Below the pieces are notes generated by a model. The model made no database searches, was not told the origin of the DNA, and worked only from the letters and a program-made list of their open reading frames with translations. A stretch of 64,000 bases of DNA from Methylobacterium pseudosasicola (GTDB lineage Bacteria; Pseudomonadota; Alphaproteobacteria; Rhizobiales; Beijerinckiaceae), in assembly GCF_900114535.1 (NCBI RefSeq), contig NZ_FOTK01000001.1, positions 372,001 to 436,000 on the forward strand. The letters are read 5' to 3'. Shown one piece after another: positions 34,318 to 43,973 of the stretch. How positions within the stretch are numbered: the first letter of the stretch is position 1; every line of letters starts with the position of its first letter. The position numbers and the translations under genes were made by a program.

Positions 34318-35817
34318 CTACGCCCGCCGCGCCGCCGCTGCGGCGCCATACCCGGCCCGCCGCCCGAAGACGACGCCGGAGGTCAGGCCCGAGCCGCCGG
34401 GATAGCCGTTGAAGAACACGCCGCCGACCATCTCGCCGCAGGCGTAGAGGCCGGGGATCTCGCTGCCGTCCTCGCGCTTCACGCCGCCGCCCTCTCCGAC
34501 CTCGACGCCGCCATACGTGAAGGTGATGCCGCCGGTGACCGGGTAGGCCTTGAACGGCCCGGTCTCGATCGCCTGGGCCCAGTTCGACTTCGGCAGGGGG
34601 AGCCCCTTGGTGCCCCGGCCGTCCTTCACGGTGGGATCGAACGGCACGGTGTCGTCCACGGCCGCGTTGAAATCCGCGATGGTGCGCTTGGCCGCCGCCC
34701 GGTCGATGCCGTCGAGCTTGTCCAGGAGCCCGTCGAGCGTGTCGGCCTCGACGAAATGGGCGTCGTGGAACCGGTACTCGCTGTAGAGCAGGTGATCGAC
34801 CTTGACGTCGAAGATCTGCCAGGCGACGTGGCCGGGCTGCTCCATGATCGAGCGGCCGAACTGGGCGTAGGTGTAATTGCGGAAATTCTTGCCCTCGTCG
34901 ACGAAGCGCTCGCCGTTGGCGTTGAGCATCAATCCCAAAAAGTAGCAGATCTTGCGGTAGTGCTTGCGCTCGCCGTGGGGCAGGTCGAGATTGCCGTAAT
35001 CGGGGGTGTGCAGGTCCATCGGCGTGGCGTGGCAGCCGCCGTAGAAGCCGTGCGGCTTGGCGCCGAGCGCCAGCGCCATCTCCAGCCCGTCGCCGCGGTT
35101 GTGCGGCGTGCCGCGCACCCGGGCCTTGTCCCAGCCCGCGCCGATGAAGCGGGTGCGCAGTTCGGGGTTCGACTCGAAGCCGCCGCAAGCCAGGATCACG
35201 GCCTTGGCGCGGAACGCGCCCTGGGGCGTCTCCACGCCGACGACGCGGCCTGCCTCGACGATCAGCCCGGTGGCCGGGCAGCCGTAGCGGATCTCGCCCC
35301 CTGCCTTGGTGAAGGCCTCCAGCTCGGCCCGGGCGAGGCCGAAACCCTCGTCGTGGGTGGCCAACGTCAGGCCGCCCCAGAACACGAAGCGGCCGTCCTT
35401 CTCAAAGGATTGCCGTGCATAGATCGGCTCGAACTTCACGCCTTGGGTCGAGAGCCAGCGCAGGGCCGCGCCGCTCTCGTCGATCAGGATGCGCTGCTCG
35501 CGCGAGAGCGGCCGTCCGTCGTTGAAGCCGAGCAGGTCGGACTCGAAGGTCTGGGCCGTGTAGGCGCCGAAATCGGTGCGCGGCAGGCGCGGATCCTCCG
35601 GGTCGGCGAGCAGGGGGATCAGGTCGTCGTTGCCCTGGTAGACGAACCGCATGGCGCCGGCCGTGTAGGCGGTGTTGCCGCCGGCGAGATCCGGCTCGGC
35701 CTTCTCGATCATGAGCACCGAGGCGCCGCGCTCCAGGGCGGCGAGGCCCGCACTCATGGCGGCGTTGCCGGAGCCGACCACCACGACGTCCCACGCTGTC
35801 TCGTGCCGATCCTGCAT
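34318..35817 (-). CDS. tcuA: FAD-dependent tricarballylate dehydrogenase TcuA
   Basis: A 499-aa flavoprotein from ATG 35817, with a GGAGG ribosome site 6 nt upstream; the longer frame starting at 35865 lacks one. The FAD site is WDVVVVGSGNAAMSAGLAALERGASVLMIEKAE (residues 8-40) and the fumarate-reductase-like domain includes PHNRGDGLEMALALGAK, TYGGVEVGEGGGV and YACGEMVGGVFFNGYPGGSGLT. TcuA oxidises tricarballylate to cis-aconitate, which enters the citric acid cycle. Its electron acceptor TcuB (Fe-S/haem protein) is not present in the cluster. The gene is divergent from a GntR regulator and near two carboxylate transporters. Confidence 0.85.
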   Translation of the reverse strand: MQDRHETAWDVVVVGSGNAAMSAGLAALERGASVLMIEKAEPDLAGGNTAYTAGAMRFVYQGNDDLIPLLADPEDPRLPRTDFGAYTAQTFESDLLGFNDGRPLSREQRILIDESGAALRWLSTQGVKFEPIYARQSFEKDGRFVFWGGLTLATHDEGFGLARAELEAFTKAGGEIRYGCPATGLIVEAGRVVGVETPQGAFRAKAVILACGGFESNPELRTRFIGAGWDKARVRGTPHNRGDGLEMALALGAKPHGFYGGCHATPMDLHTPDYGNLDLPHGERKHYRKICYFLGLMLNANGERFVDEGKNFRNYTYAQFGRSIMEQPGHVAWQIFDVKVDHLLYSEYRFHDAHFVEADTLDGLLDKLDGIDRAAAKRTIADFNAAVDDTVPFDPTVKDGRGTKGLPLPKSNWAQAIETGPFKAYPVTGGITFTYGGVEVGEGGGVKREDGSEIPGLYACGEMVGGVFFNGYPGGSGLTSGVVFGRRAGYGAAAAARRA

Positions 35818-35851
35818 CGCCGCCTCCGTCTTCGCGCTCGTTTCAATAATT

Positions 35852-35857
35852 GTATAC
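35852..35857. promoter_or_regulatory. GTATAC palindrome between tcuA and the GntR gene
   Basis: The core of ATTGTATACGC, in the 115-bp divergent gap, resembles the operator type of FCD-class GntR regulators (GT-N3-AC core). A second dyad (ATTG...CAAT) spans 35849-35870. This is the likely binding site for the adjacent regulator. Confidence 0.4.
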
Positions 35858-35932
35858 GCTCGCATGCAATCGGTGACAAGTGTTCCGGGCGGCGGCGTTT
35901 CACGCTATGGCCGCGATCGAGGAGAGCCGGAC

Positions 35933-36586
35933 ATGAAGGCGAGCGAGTCGGAGCGCTCCAACGGGGCCGCCGCCTATGAGCGGCTGTTGCGGGCGATCGA
36001 GGAGGGGGAGCTCGCCCCCGGCAGCCGCCTGCGCGAGGCTGAGCTGGCCGAGCGGTTCGCGATCAGCCGCACGCCGGTGCGCGAGGCCCTGGGACGCCTG
36101 GAGGCGCAGGGCCTCGTCGCGCATGAGCCGCACCGGGGCGCCAGCGTGGCGCAGCTCGATTACGGGCAGGTCAGCGAGCTCTACGACATGCGCGAGGTTC
36201 TGGAGGGCACGGCGGCCCGGCTCGCCGCCATTCACGCCAGCGCGGTGGAGACCGAGATCCTGGAGGAGATGATCGCCCGCGACCGGACCCTGACCGGCGA
36301 CGCGGCGGCGCTCGCGCGCAACAACCGTCTGTTCCACCGGCAGATCCACGCGGCGGCGCGCAACCGCTTCCTGCAGGGCACCCTGGAGACGATGCGCCTG
36401 TCGCTGGTGCTGCTGCCCGGCGCGACGACGCTCTCGGCTCCGGAACGGGCCGGCGAATCCCTCGACGAGCACGCCGCCATCATCGCGGCGATCCGCGCCC
36501 ATGACGGCGACGGCGCCGAGGAGGCGGCGCGCGCCCATATCCGCGCCGCCTTCAAGGCGCGGATCCGGATCTGGCAGGGGGTGTAG
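35933..36586 (+). CDS. GntR-family (FadR/FCD) transcriptional regulator
   Basis: A 217-aa protein from ATG 35933, with a GGAGAG ribosome site 7 nt before; the frame is open upstream but unlike the family. The winged helix is AYERLLRAIEEGELAPGSRLREAELAERFAISRTPVREALGRLEAQGLVAHEPHRGASV (residues 14-72). The C-terminal FCD ligand domain follows, with LYDMREVLEGTAARLAA, NRLFHRQIHAAARN and the metal-site histidines (HRQIH, DEHAAIIAAI). FCD regulators bind small carboxylates, often through a metal. Divergence from tcuA and the two citrate-type transporter genes beyond suggests it senses tricarballylate or citrate. Confidence 0.9.
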   Translation: MKASESERSNGAAAYERLLRAIEEGELAPGSRLREAELAERFAISRTPVREALGRLEAQGLVAHEPHRGASVAQLDYGQVSELYDMREVLEGTAARLAAIHASAVETEILEEMIARDRTLTGDAAALARNNRLFHRQIHAAARNRFLQGTLETMRLSLVLLPGATTLSAPERAGESLDEHAAIIAAIRAHDGDGAEEAARAHIRAAFKARIRIWQGV

Positions 36587-36595
36587 CCCCCGCGC

Positions 36596-37903
36596 TCAGG
36601 CGTGGGCCGGAACCCGCGCGTCCCGCGGGCCGCCGCGGAACAGGGCGAGCGTCGCGATGATGCCGCAGGCGGCGGCCGCCATCAGCCAGTAGCTCGGCGA
36701 GGCCCGATCGCCGGTCTGGTCGATCAGGTAGGTCGAGACCATCGGGGTGGCGGTGCCGAACAGGGCCGTGGCGAGGCTGTAGGCCAGGGAGAAGCCGCTG
36801 GCCCGCACATGCGCCGGTACGACTTCCGACAGCGAGACGATCATCGCGCCGTTGTAGACCCCGAAGAAGAACGACAACCACAGCTCGACACCGAGCATCT
36901 TGCCGAAGGTCGGATCGGCCACGAGCCAGTGCAGGGCCGGGTAGGTGGTCAGCAGCGACAGGACCGAGATCGTCAGCAGCACCGGCTTGCGCCCCACCGC
37001 GTCCGAGATCGCGCCGCCCACGGGCAGCCAGATGAAGTTGGTGACCGCCACGCACAGGGTCACAATCAAGCTGTCGGTCTCGGTGAGCTTGAGGACGTTC
37101 TTGCCGAAGGTCGGGGTGTAGACGGTGATCATGTAAAAGGTCACCGTGGTCATGGTCGACAGCATCATGCCGAGCAGCACGATCCGCCAATTGGCGGCCA
37201 CCGTGGTGAGGATCTCACGCGTGCTCGGGTGATGCGTCCGCCGGGCGAATTCCTGGGTCTCCTGCAAGGAGCGCCGGATGAAGAAGATGAACGGCACAAT
37301 CAGGCAGCCGATGAAGAACGGGATCCGCCAGCCGAAATCGCCGATCTGCTGCTTGGTCAGGTAGGCGTTGAGCCCGTAGCCGATCACGGCCGCGGCCATG
37401 ATCGCCACCTGCTGGCTGGCCGACTGGAACGCCGTGTAGAAACCCTTCCGGCCGGGGGTGGCGATCTCGAACAGGTAGATCGAGACGCCGCCAATCTCGA
37501 CGCCGGCAGAGAAACCCTGGAGCAGGCGCCCGGCCAGCACGATCAGGGGCGCGGCGATGCCGATCGTCCCGTAGCTCGGGCAGAAGGCGATCAGCACCGT
37601 GCCGCTCGCCATGATCGCCAGGGTGACGATCAGCCCCTTCCGGCGCCCGATCCGGTCGATATAGGCGCCGAGCACGATCGCCCCGAGGGGCCGCATCAGC
37701 GCGCCGAGCCAGAAGGTCCCGAAGGTCAGGAGCAGCTCGGTGGTCTCGTTGCCCGAGGGGAAGAACGCCCGCGAGATGTAGCTGGCGTAGAACCCGAACA
37801 GGAAGAAGTCGAACATCTCCAGGAAGTTGCCGCTCGTCGAGCGGAGGATCGCCCCGATCCTGGATTGCAGGTTCGCCTCGACGGCCCCCGGATCACCGGC
37901 CAT
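36596..37903 (-). CDS. tcuC: MFS carboxylate:proton symporter (TcuC/CitA-like)
   Basis: A 435-aa MFS protein from ATG 37903 with 12 helices. Features of the metabolite:H+ symporter group are visible: [26 protein letters not shown] at the start, the motif [15 protein letters not shown] between helices 2 and 3, and [41 protein letters not shown]. Relatives transport citrate and tricarballylate; TcuC serves TcuA in Salmonella. Only 24 bp separate it from the 2HCT transporter upstream, so both are probably co-transcribed. It converges on the GntR gene with a 9-bp gap. Substrate is inferred from neighbours. Confidence 0.82.
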   Translation of the reverse strand: MAGDPGAVEANLQSRIGAILRSTSGNFLEMFDFFLFGFYASYISRAFFPSGNETTELLLTFGTFWLGALMRPLGAIVLGAYIDRIGRRKGLIVTLAIMASGTVLIAFCPSYGTIGIAAPLIVLAGRLLQGFSAGVEIGGVSIYLFEIATPGRKGFYTAFQSASQQVAIMAAAVIGYGLNAYLTKQQIGDFGWRIPFFIGCLIVPFIFFIRRSLQETQEFARRTHHPSTREILTTVAANWRIVLLGMMLSTMTTVTFYMITVYTPTFGKNVLKLTETDSLIVTLCVAVTNFIWLPVGGAISDAVGRKPVLLTISVLSLLTTYPALHWLVADPTFGKMLGVELWLSFFFGVYNGAMIVSLSEVVPAHVRASGFSLAYSLATALFGTATPMVSTYLIDQTGDRASPSYWLMAAAACGIIATLALFRGGPRDARVPAHA

Positions 37904-37927
37904 GGCGCAACACTCCCGGTTTCGCGC

Positions 37928-39310
37928 TCATGCGCCGATCCATTTCATCGCGATGATCGTCCCGGTCACCGTCAGGGCGCCGCCGATCCGCGTGGCGATC
38001 TGGGCGAACGGCATCAGGGCCATGCGGTTGGCGGCGGTGAGGATCGCCACGTCGCCGGTGCCGCCCTGGCCGCTGTGGCAGGCGTTCACGATCGCGGTCT
38101 CGATCGGGTACATCCCGAGCGCGCGGCCGACGAAGAAGCCGCTGATCATCAGCGTCGAGACGGTCGTCACGATGGTGATCAGGTTCACCAGGGTGAAGGC
38201 CGCCATCAGCTCGTTCCAGGGGGTCAGCGCCACCCCGATGGCGAAGAGCAGCGGGTAGGTCATTGAGACCTGGACGAACTTGTAGACCACGAAGCCGCCA
38301 GCCTGGAGGTGGGGCGACACGGCGCTGCCGAGCTTGGCGAACACCGCCAGGAACAGCATCGCCACCGGCGCCGGCAGGCCGACGAGGTGGTGGGCGATGA
38401 CCCCGAGCAGGTAGAGGGTGATGGCCGTGAGCCCGGCCGCGCCGATCGTGGCGGCGTCGATCTGGCCCCGCGCCGCCTCGGAGCGCGCCTGCGCGTCGCT
38501 CGATTCCATGCCCTCGTGGCCGGGCTGGAGCCGGCCCTCGCCGGTGAGGTGCGGATAGCGCTTGCCGACGGCGTTGAGGGTGCCGGAGAAGATGATCGCG
38601 GTGAGCGAGCCGAGCATCACCGGCGGCAGCACCTGGGCGAAGACCACGCCCTGCTGCTGGCCGAGGATCGCCGCGTAGCCGATCGAGAGCGGGATCGCGC
38701 CCTCGCCGACGCCGCCGGCCATGATCGGCACGACGATGAAGAAGAAGGTCTTGTAGGGCCCGAGGCCCAGCGCCGTGCCGACCAGGGTGCCGACGATGGC
38801 CGCCGCCACCGAGCCGACGGCCAGCGGCGCGAAGATCTTGAGGAAGCCCTTGACCAGGACGTCGCGATCCATGCCGAGGATAGAGCCGACGATGATCGTG
38901 GCGATGTAGATGTAGAGGAAGTTGGTGAACTTCGTGAAATCGAAGATCGCCTTCTCCATCTGCGGCGGGATCAGCTTGTAATAGACCAGCGCCGAGGGGA
39001 TGAAGGTCGCGAAGATCGCCCCCGCGCCGATGTTGCGCAGGATCGGGAGCCGCTTGCCGATCTCGGCGCAGGTGAACCCGCCCATCACCAGGACGGCGAT
39101 CATGGTCGGGCCGTCCGGCTTGACCTCGCCCTCCTGGACCAGGACCACCAGCAGGATCGCCACGATGACGTAGAGCGGCAGCGGGATGATGCCGATCTTC
39201 ATGTCGACTAGGCGCCACCAGCCCTCGGGCCAGAACCTGCCGGCGCGGCGCTCGACGATGGGCGTTTCGACGGGGGCCGGGACGGGGCTGGTCGAGGCGG
39301 TACTGGTCAT
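37928..39310 (-). CDS. 2-Hydroxycarboxylate transporter family (CitS/CimH-like)
   Basis: A 460-aa protein from ATG 39310, with a perfect GGAGGA ribosome site 7 nt upstream. About 11 membrane helices are seen. Two family hallmarks are the GGxG re-entrant loops: MAGGVGEGAIPLSIGYA in the first half and CHSGQGGTGDVAILTAANRMALMPFAQIATRIGG in the second, with the conserved Arg near the end. 2HCT members take up citrate, malate or lactate with Na+ or H+, or exchange precursor and product. It is the first gene of a two-transporter unit with the TcuC-like MFS. The long open frame upstream is not part of it. Confidence 0.88.
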   Translation of the reverse strand: MTSTASTSPVPAPVETPIVERRAGRFWPEGWWRLVDMKIGIIPLPLYVIVAILLVVLVQEGEVKPDGPTMIAVLVMGGFTCAEIGKRLPILRNIGAGAIFATFIPSALVYYKLIPPQMEKAIFDFTKFTNFLYIYIATIIVGSILGMDRDVLVKGFLKIFAPLAVGSVAAAIVGTLVGTALGLGPYKTFFFIVVPIMAGGVGEGAIPLSIGYAAILGQQQGVVFAQVLPPVMLGSLTAIIFSGTLNAVGKRYPHLTGEGRLQPGHEGMESSDAQARSEAARGQIDAATIGAAGLTAITLYLLGVIAHHLVGLPAPVAMLFLAVFAKLGSAVSPHLQAGGFVVYKFVQVSMTYPLLFAIGVALTPWNELMAAFTLVNLITIVTTVSTLMISGFFVGRALGMYPIETAIVNACHSGQGGTGDVAILTAANRMALMPFAQIATRIGGALTVTGTIIAMKWIGA

Positions 39311-39629
39311 CGGCTTCCTCCGGACTTCCGACCACGCGCGGGTCGTTCCGGCCTTCGCCGCGCGGCCCCGGCCGCCCCGACGGTCGCGACCTGGGCCGCG
39401 CGGTCGGCGGAGATAAAGTCGCTTCCGGCGTACCAGCGCCCGCGGAGGGCGGCAACGCGAACCGCGGAACAAAGCGCGCAACCTGTATTGGGGACAGGGA
39501 TTAAAGCGGCTTCTCAGTCTCGGCGCGTGGACGCGCGACGCGAAACGGCCCGGCACAGGGCCGGGCCGAGGGGATCGTGCTGCACGGGGGCCGGCGCCGG
39601 GCATGAAGCCCCGGCTCCGGCCTGTCGGA
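39311..39629. other. Intergenic region holding the 2HCT promoter and porin 1 terminator
   Basis: No supported gene in 319 bp. A hairpin with 8-bp arms (CGGCCCGG 39546-39553, CCGGGCCG 39561-39568) lies 61 bp past the porin 1 stop. It is the same kind of GC hairpin that ends each porin gene in this array. Confidence 0.5.
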
Positions 39630-41228
39630 TCAGAAGTCGCGCTGCACGCGGAACCGGACGTGCGTCGTCGAATCCTGCGTCGCGGTGCGCGGCACGAAGG
39701 TGCCGGCGTTGATGGCGGCGATGCTCGCATAGGCGGTCGGGCTCTTGTCGCCATCGATCACCCGGCCGTTCTTGACGCCGATCTGGGTGTAGAACGCCTC
39801 GACGCCGATATCGAGATCGCTCACCGGCGACCAGATGAGGCTGCCGCCGACCGCTATCTGGTAGGTGTCGCGCAGCGCCTCGCTCAACTGGTAGAACCGG
39901 GTGCCGGGCACGCCGACGGAGTTGTTGCTGAACGAAGTGGCACCGTTCGAACTCAACAGGCCAAAGACCGCGCCCTGAGCGAGCCGAGCACTTCGGGAGA
40001 AGTCCAACTCACCGTAGGAGCCGAAGAAGGCCGAGCGCCATTCCGGCGACCAGTAATGCAGATATGACGCGACCGCCGAGAAGCCAGTTGAGGTCTGGAG
40101 CTGACCGGTGAACGGATTGATCGACGCATCGGCGAAGGGCTGATTGAATTTCTGGCCATCCCAGCCGTTATTCGCCTGCGCGTAGCAGCCGGCGATCATG
40201 CAGTAGCCGATATAGGTCTGCGCGCCGTTGCCGTAGGCACCCTGTAGGTAGAGGGTATCGCCCGGGGCAATGGACGGAAGGTTGAACTTCACGCCACCCT
40301 GCACGGCCCAGCCCTGGACCGAGTTGGTGTGCGGGATCCCGGTGAGCACGCCGAGGGTCCCCGCCGGAGTGCCTGCGCCCACGTTGCCGACGTTGATCTC
40401 GTGCGTGGCGGCCGAGAGCTGAGCCGAGCCCCAGGCCTGATCGACGCGCAGGGCGCCGACGAAGTCGGGCAGCCGCGAGCGCTGGATATTGTCGACGTAG
40501 CCGAAGCGGGACGGCAGGCCGTTGGCATAACCAACAAAAACAGGGCCGACCGCAGGGCTGCCTACCGGCGAGAAGACCGGCGAGCGGGTGAAGACCGGGT
40601 CTTCGACCGACAGGGTCGTCGAGAAGCCGTTGCCGAAGGTCGCCGTGTAGGCGAACAGGTTGGTCGACGAGTTGTCCGAGCCGGAGGTGGCGCCGTAGAA
40701 CTCGAAATCGTGGGCGTAGAAGTCGTAGAACGACGACGCGCGGCCGGCGGTCAGGCCAGCGAACTGGATGAACGCCTTGTCGACGTTCACGTACTGCTCC
40801 GCGCGGCCCCGCTCATCGACGCCAGTGGCAGCATAGGCCTGGCCGATGCGCAGCATCGTGCCCGAATGGATGGTGCCGGTGCGGGAGGCGGCGTCGAGGC
40901 GCACGAAGGCGCGCAGGGTGCCGTAGGCGGTCTGCGTGCGGGCATCGAGATTGAAGCGCGCCAGCCCCCGAAACCCCGACGTGTCGCCGCCATTGCCGGC
41001 CTGGCGGCTGTAGGCGGTCTGGTAGGCCCCTTCGAACCGGGCGCGACCCGAGATGCGCAGGCAGGTATCGGTGCCGGGAATGTAGAAGAAGCCGGCGCCG
41101 AAGGCTGAGCAGACGCGGACATACTCGATCGGCGCCGCCTTCTTGACCGGCAGGTCGGCGGCCTGGGCAGCTCCGACCGCGGCGAATGCGGTGACGGATC
41201 CGAGTAAGAAACGATTCAATAAACTCAT
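39630..41228 (-). CDS. Porin_2 family porin, tandem copy 1
   Basis: A 532-aa outer-membrane porin from ATG 41228. A signal peptide ending AQA is followed by the mature N-terminus ADLPVKKAAPIEYVRVCSAFG, then FFYIPGTDTCLRISGRARFEG, with a cysteine pair in the first strands. The rest has alternating 16-strand-barrel patches, and the chain ends VRFRVQRDF with the terminal Phe needed for BAM insertion. This is the large alphaproteobacterial trimeric porin family (PF02530). A loop near residue 345 has an extra cysteine pair (YCMIAGCYAQ), shared only with copy 2. A GTTGC-N6-GCAAC palindrome lies 204 nt before the ATG. Confidence 0.92.
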   Translation of the reverse strand: MSLLNRFLLGSVTAFAAVGAAQAADLPVKKAAPIEYVRVCSAFGAGFFYIPGTDTCLRISGRARFEGAYQTAYSRQAGNGGDTSGFRGLARFNLDARTQTAYGTLRAFVRLDAASRTGTIHSGTMLRIGQAYAATGVDERGRAEQYVNVDKAFIQFAGLTAGRASSFYDFYAHDFEFYGATSGSDNSSTNLFAYTATFGNGFSTTLSVEDPVFTRSPVFSPVGSPAVGPVFVGYANGLPSRFGYVDNIQRSRLPDFVGALRVDQAWGSAQLSAATHEINVGNVGAGTPAGTLGVLTGIPHTNSVQGWAVQGGVKFNLPSIAPGDTLYLQGAYGNGAQTYIGYCMIAGCYAQANNGWDGQKFNQPFADASINPFTGQLQTSTGFSAVASYLHYWSPEWRSAFFGSYGELDFSRSARLAQGAVFGLLSSNGATSFSNNSVGVPGTRFYQLSEALRDTYQIAVGGSLIWSPVSDLDIGVEAFYTQIGVKNGRVIDGDKSPTAYASIAAINAGTFVPRTATQDSTTHVRFRVQRDF

Positions 41229-41840
41229 CAAGACCCCCAGATATTCGAAGCCGACAACGGAAACGCTTCCCGGCCTGCCCTGCCGAACGTGGGTATTGAT
41301 TGTATTTTATTTGGTGTAGAAGATTTATCCGGGGATTTGTGCCCGCAATCCATCTTTCTCCGAACATCCTGCGATCAAGATCTTGAGCGATCAACGGTGA
41401 TTCAATGAGTCGTCTTCGCATTTACGATCTTGTTGCTGTTCTGCAACGTCGCAAATGTTCGTTATTTTCGTTTATAAGCTTGAGTATTTGCAGAATGATC
41501 ACTGAATTTGCCATCGCTGGCGGCGTTGTCATTGCCCTGATACACATCAGAGGCGTCAGGTCTTCTGATCGTAATGGGTTGGTGGGTGACGCGGCCGCCC
41601 TGCAGAACGGGTGGCCGCCAAGCCGTCACCAGTCAGCTCCATCGCCAGCTCTTTCATGGTGGGCGTCGATCGGGCCGCCATCCTGACGGGGCGGCAGCCC
41701 CGCAGGGTTCTCGTCGGCGAATCGCAACAGCCCCCGATCGCCGCCACCCGCAGGCCTATGCCGAGGCGCGGTGCCCGTGACGGAAGAAGGCCCGGCACTG
41801 AGCCGGTACCGGGACCAAGCCCCGGCACCGATAGGTCGGA
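41229..41840. other. Gene-free region between porins 1 and 2
   Basis: 612 bp with no convincing gene. The left part (about 41270-41560) is much richer in A+T than the rest of the window and should hold the porin 1 promoter and a roughly 200-nt leader. The right part is GC-rich and has a weak CCGG-type hairpin near 41790-41812 as the porin 2 terminator. Confidence 0.6.
41432..41447 (-). promoter_or_regulatory. GTTGC-N6-GCAAC palindrome upstream of porin 1
   Basis: GTTGC (41432-41436), spacer TGTTCT, GCAAC (41443-41447). It lies 204 nt before the porin 1 ATG. The same 16-bp palindrome occurs at nearly the same distance upstream of porins 2, 4 and 5. Confidence 0.75.
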
Positions 41841-43448
41841 TCAGAAGTCGCGCTGGACGCGGAGGCGGATCTGCGAGACCGAGTCCTGCGTCGCGGTGCG
41901 CGGCACGAAGGTGCCGGCATTGATGGCGGCGACGTTGGTGTAGGCGGTCGGGCTCTTGTCCGAGTCGATGACCCGGCCGCTCTTCACGCCGACCTGGGTG
42001 TAGAAGCCTTCGACGCCGATATCGAGATCTCTGACCGGCGACCAGATCAGGCTCGCCCCGACCACGTACTGGTAGCTGTCGCGCAGCGCCTGGCTCAGCC
42101 GGTAGAACCGGGTTCCCGGCACGCCCACGGCATTGGCGCCGAACGCGACGGCGCCGTTCGGGCTCACGAGGCTGTAGGCCGCGCCCTGGGCCAGACGAGC
42201 GCCAGCCGAGAAGTCCTGCTCGCCGTAGGAGCCGAACAGAGTCGAGCGCCATTCTGGCGACCAGTAATGCAGGTACGAGGCGACCGCCGAAAAGCTGGTC
42301 GAGGTCTGCAACTGACCGGTAAACGGGTTGATCGACGCATCGGCAAAATATTGCGCGAATTTCTGCCCGCCAAATCCGGTATTGGCCTGCGCATAGCAGC
42401 CGGCTATCATGCAATAGCCGACATAATTCTGCGTTCCGTCGCCGTAGGCGCCCTGCAGGTAGAGGGCATCGCCCAGGGCGATGAACGGCGCGTTCACCTT
42501 CACGCCGCCCTGCACCGCCCAGCCCTGCACCGAATGGGTATGCGCAATACCGGTGATCACGCCGCCGGTGCCTTCCGCCGGGGCGGTACTCAGGTTGCCG
42601 ACATTGATCTCGTGCGTGGCGGCTGAGAGTTGCGCGGTGCCCCAATCCTGCTCGACGCGCAGGGCGCCGACGAAGTCGGGCAGCCGCGAGCGCTGGATGC
42701 TGTCGATGGTCCCGTAGAGGGACGGCAGACCGTCGGCATAGCCGACGAAGACGGGACCGACCGGGGTCGTGGCTGTGGTCGCGTACGGCGCGAAGACCGG
42801 CGTGCGGCGGTAGACCGGATCTTCGAGCGATAGAGTCGTCGAAAAGCCATTGCCGATGGTGGCCGTGTAGGCGAGCAGGTTGGTCGACGACGTATCCGAG
42901 CCGGAGGTGGCGCCGTATATCTCGAAATCGTGGGCGTAGAAGTCGAAGTAAGACGCCGCACGACCGGCGGTAAGGCCGCCGAACTGGATGAACGCCTTGT
43001 CGACATTCACATGTTGCTGCGCGCGGCCGGCCTCGTCGACCCCGGTAGCGGCGTAAGAATGGCCGATGCGCAGTTGGGTGCCGGAATGGATGAGGCCGGT
43101 TCGGGAACCTGCATCCAGGCGCACCAGGGCGCGCAGGGTTCCGTACTCGGTCCGGGTGCGAGCATCGAAATTGAAGCGCAACAGCCCCCGATAGCCTGAC
43201 GTGTCGCCGGTGCCGGTCTGGCGCGAGTAATTCGTCTGGTAATTGCCCTCGAACCGGGTCCGCCCGGAGATGCGCAGGCAGGTATCGGTCCCGGGAATGT
43301 AGAAGAAGGCGACGCCGTGCGTGGTGCAGACGCGGACATATTCGACCGGCTCGGCCTTCTTCACCGGCAGGTCGGCCGCGTGCGCCGCGCCGATTGTGGC
43401 GAAGGCAGCGGTGGAACCAAGCAGCAGGAAACGATTCGATAGACTCAT
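41841..43448 (-). CDS. Porin_2 family porin, tandem copy 2
   Basis: A 535-aa porin from ATG 43448; the frame runs upstream to 43709 but the signal peptide (SNRFLLLGSTAAFATIGAAHA) begins here. The mature N-terminus is ADLPVKKAEPVEYVRVCTTHG, slightly divergent from the other copies (Glu for Ala, CTTHGVAF). It shares with copy 1 the loop YCMIAGCYAQAN and a nearly identical ribosome-site region (GCCGTTGTCGGCTTC then TTGGGGGC), marking a sub-lineage. It ends LRLRVQRDF. Its likely job is passive uptake of small hydrophilic solutes. The leader holds the GTTGC-N6-GCAAC palindrome 205 nt before the ATG. Confidence 0.92.
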   Translation of the reverse strand: MSLSNRFLLLGSTAAFATIGAAHAADLPVKKAEPVEYVRVCTTHGVAFFYIPGTDTCLRISGRTRFEGNYQTNYSRQTGTGDTSGYRGLLRFNFDARTRTEYGTLRALVRLDAGSRTGLIHSGTQLRIGHSYAATGVDEAGRAQQHVNVDKAFIQFGGLTAGRAASYFDFYAHDFEIYGATSGSDTSSTNLLAYTATIGNGFSTTLSLEDPVYRRTPVFAPYATTATTPVGPVFVGYADGLPSLYGTIDSIQRSRLPDFVGALRVEQDWGTAQLSAATHEINVGNLSTAPAEGTGGVITGIAHTHSVQGWAVQGGVKVNAPFIALGDALYLQGAYGDGTQNYVGYCMIAGCYAQANTGFGGQKFAQYFADASINPFTGQLQTSTSFSAVASYLHYWSPEWRSTLFGSYGEQDFSAGARLAQGAAYSLVSPNGAVAFGANAVGVPGTRFYRLSQALRDSYQYVVGASLIWSPVRDLDIGVEGFYTQVGVKSGRVIDSDKSPTAYTNVAAINAGTFVPRTATQDSVSQIRLRVQRDF

Positions 43449-43652
43449 CAATGCCCCCAAATGTTTGAAGCCGACAACGGCAACCCTTCTCGGCTTCCCC
43501 CATCTGTCGAATTGTTTTCTCTCATCCTGCGTTATTGCAGAATATTTATTCCAAATATGGTGTAAATGACCCGTATTTGGATGATTATCCTGTGTTTCAG
43601 TTCTTTGGCGGGCAACAGGCATTCTTGGAATTTTCTGCTCATCTGTGATTTT

Positions 43653-43668
43653 GTTGCACATAAGCAAC
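43653..43668 (-). promoter_or_regulatory. GTTGC-N6-GCAAC palindrome upstream of porin 2
   Basis: GTTGC (43653-43657), spacer ACATAA, GCAAC (43664-43668), 205 nt before the porin 2 ATG. Confidence 0.75.
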
Positions 43669-43942
43669 AATAAAATATCGATCATTACGAAATAAATATA
43701 CAAATACACGATCGATTGATCATTGATTTCGAAGAATTCTATCGCATTACTATCGTTCTTTGAGACCGACTGACGCGTCTAATTGTCTAATCATGATGGC
43801 GCGCGCATCCCATGAGCGGTGGGCGCCGGCCATTGAGCCCCTCGACGGTGTCGTCGTTCCAACCGGGCTTCCGCTGCGTGCGCTGGCTCGATACCCGGTC
43901 ATCGCGCCGCTGGCCGGGGCTGGGCGTCAATTCGAAACCCGC

Positions 43943-43973
43943 AACAAAAAAGCCCGGCGCGGGGCCGGGCCTT
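43943..43973 (-). terminator. Rho-independent terminator of porin copy 3
   Basis: On the minus strand a GCCCGG/CCGGGC stem is followed by six T residues, a standard intrinsic terminator 60 bp after the copy 3 stop. The same block, with matching flanks (CGCAAC and GTCGAAATGCAC), follows porin 4, showing the 3' regions were duplicated with the genes. Confidence 0.8.
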
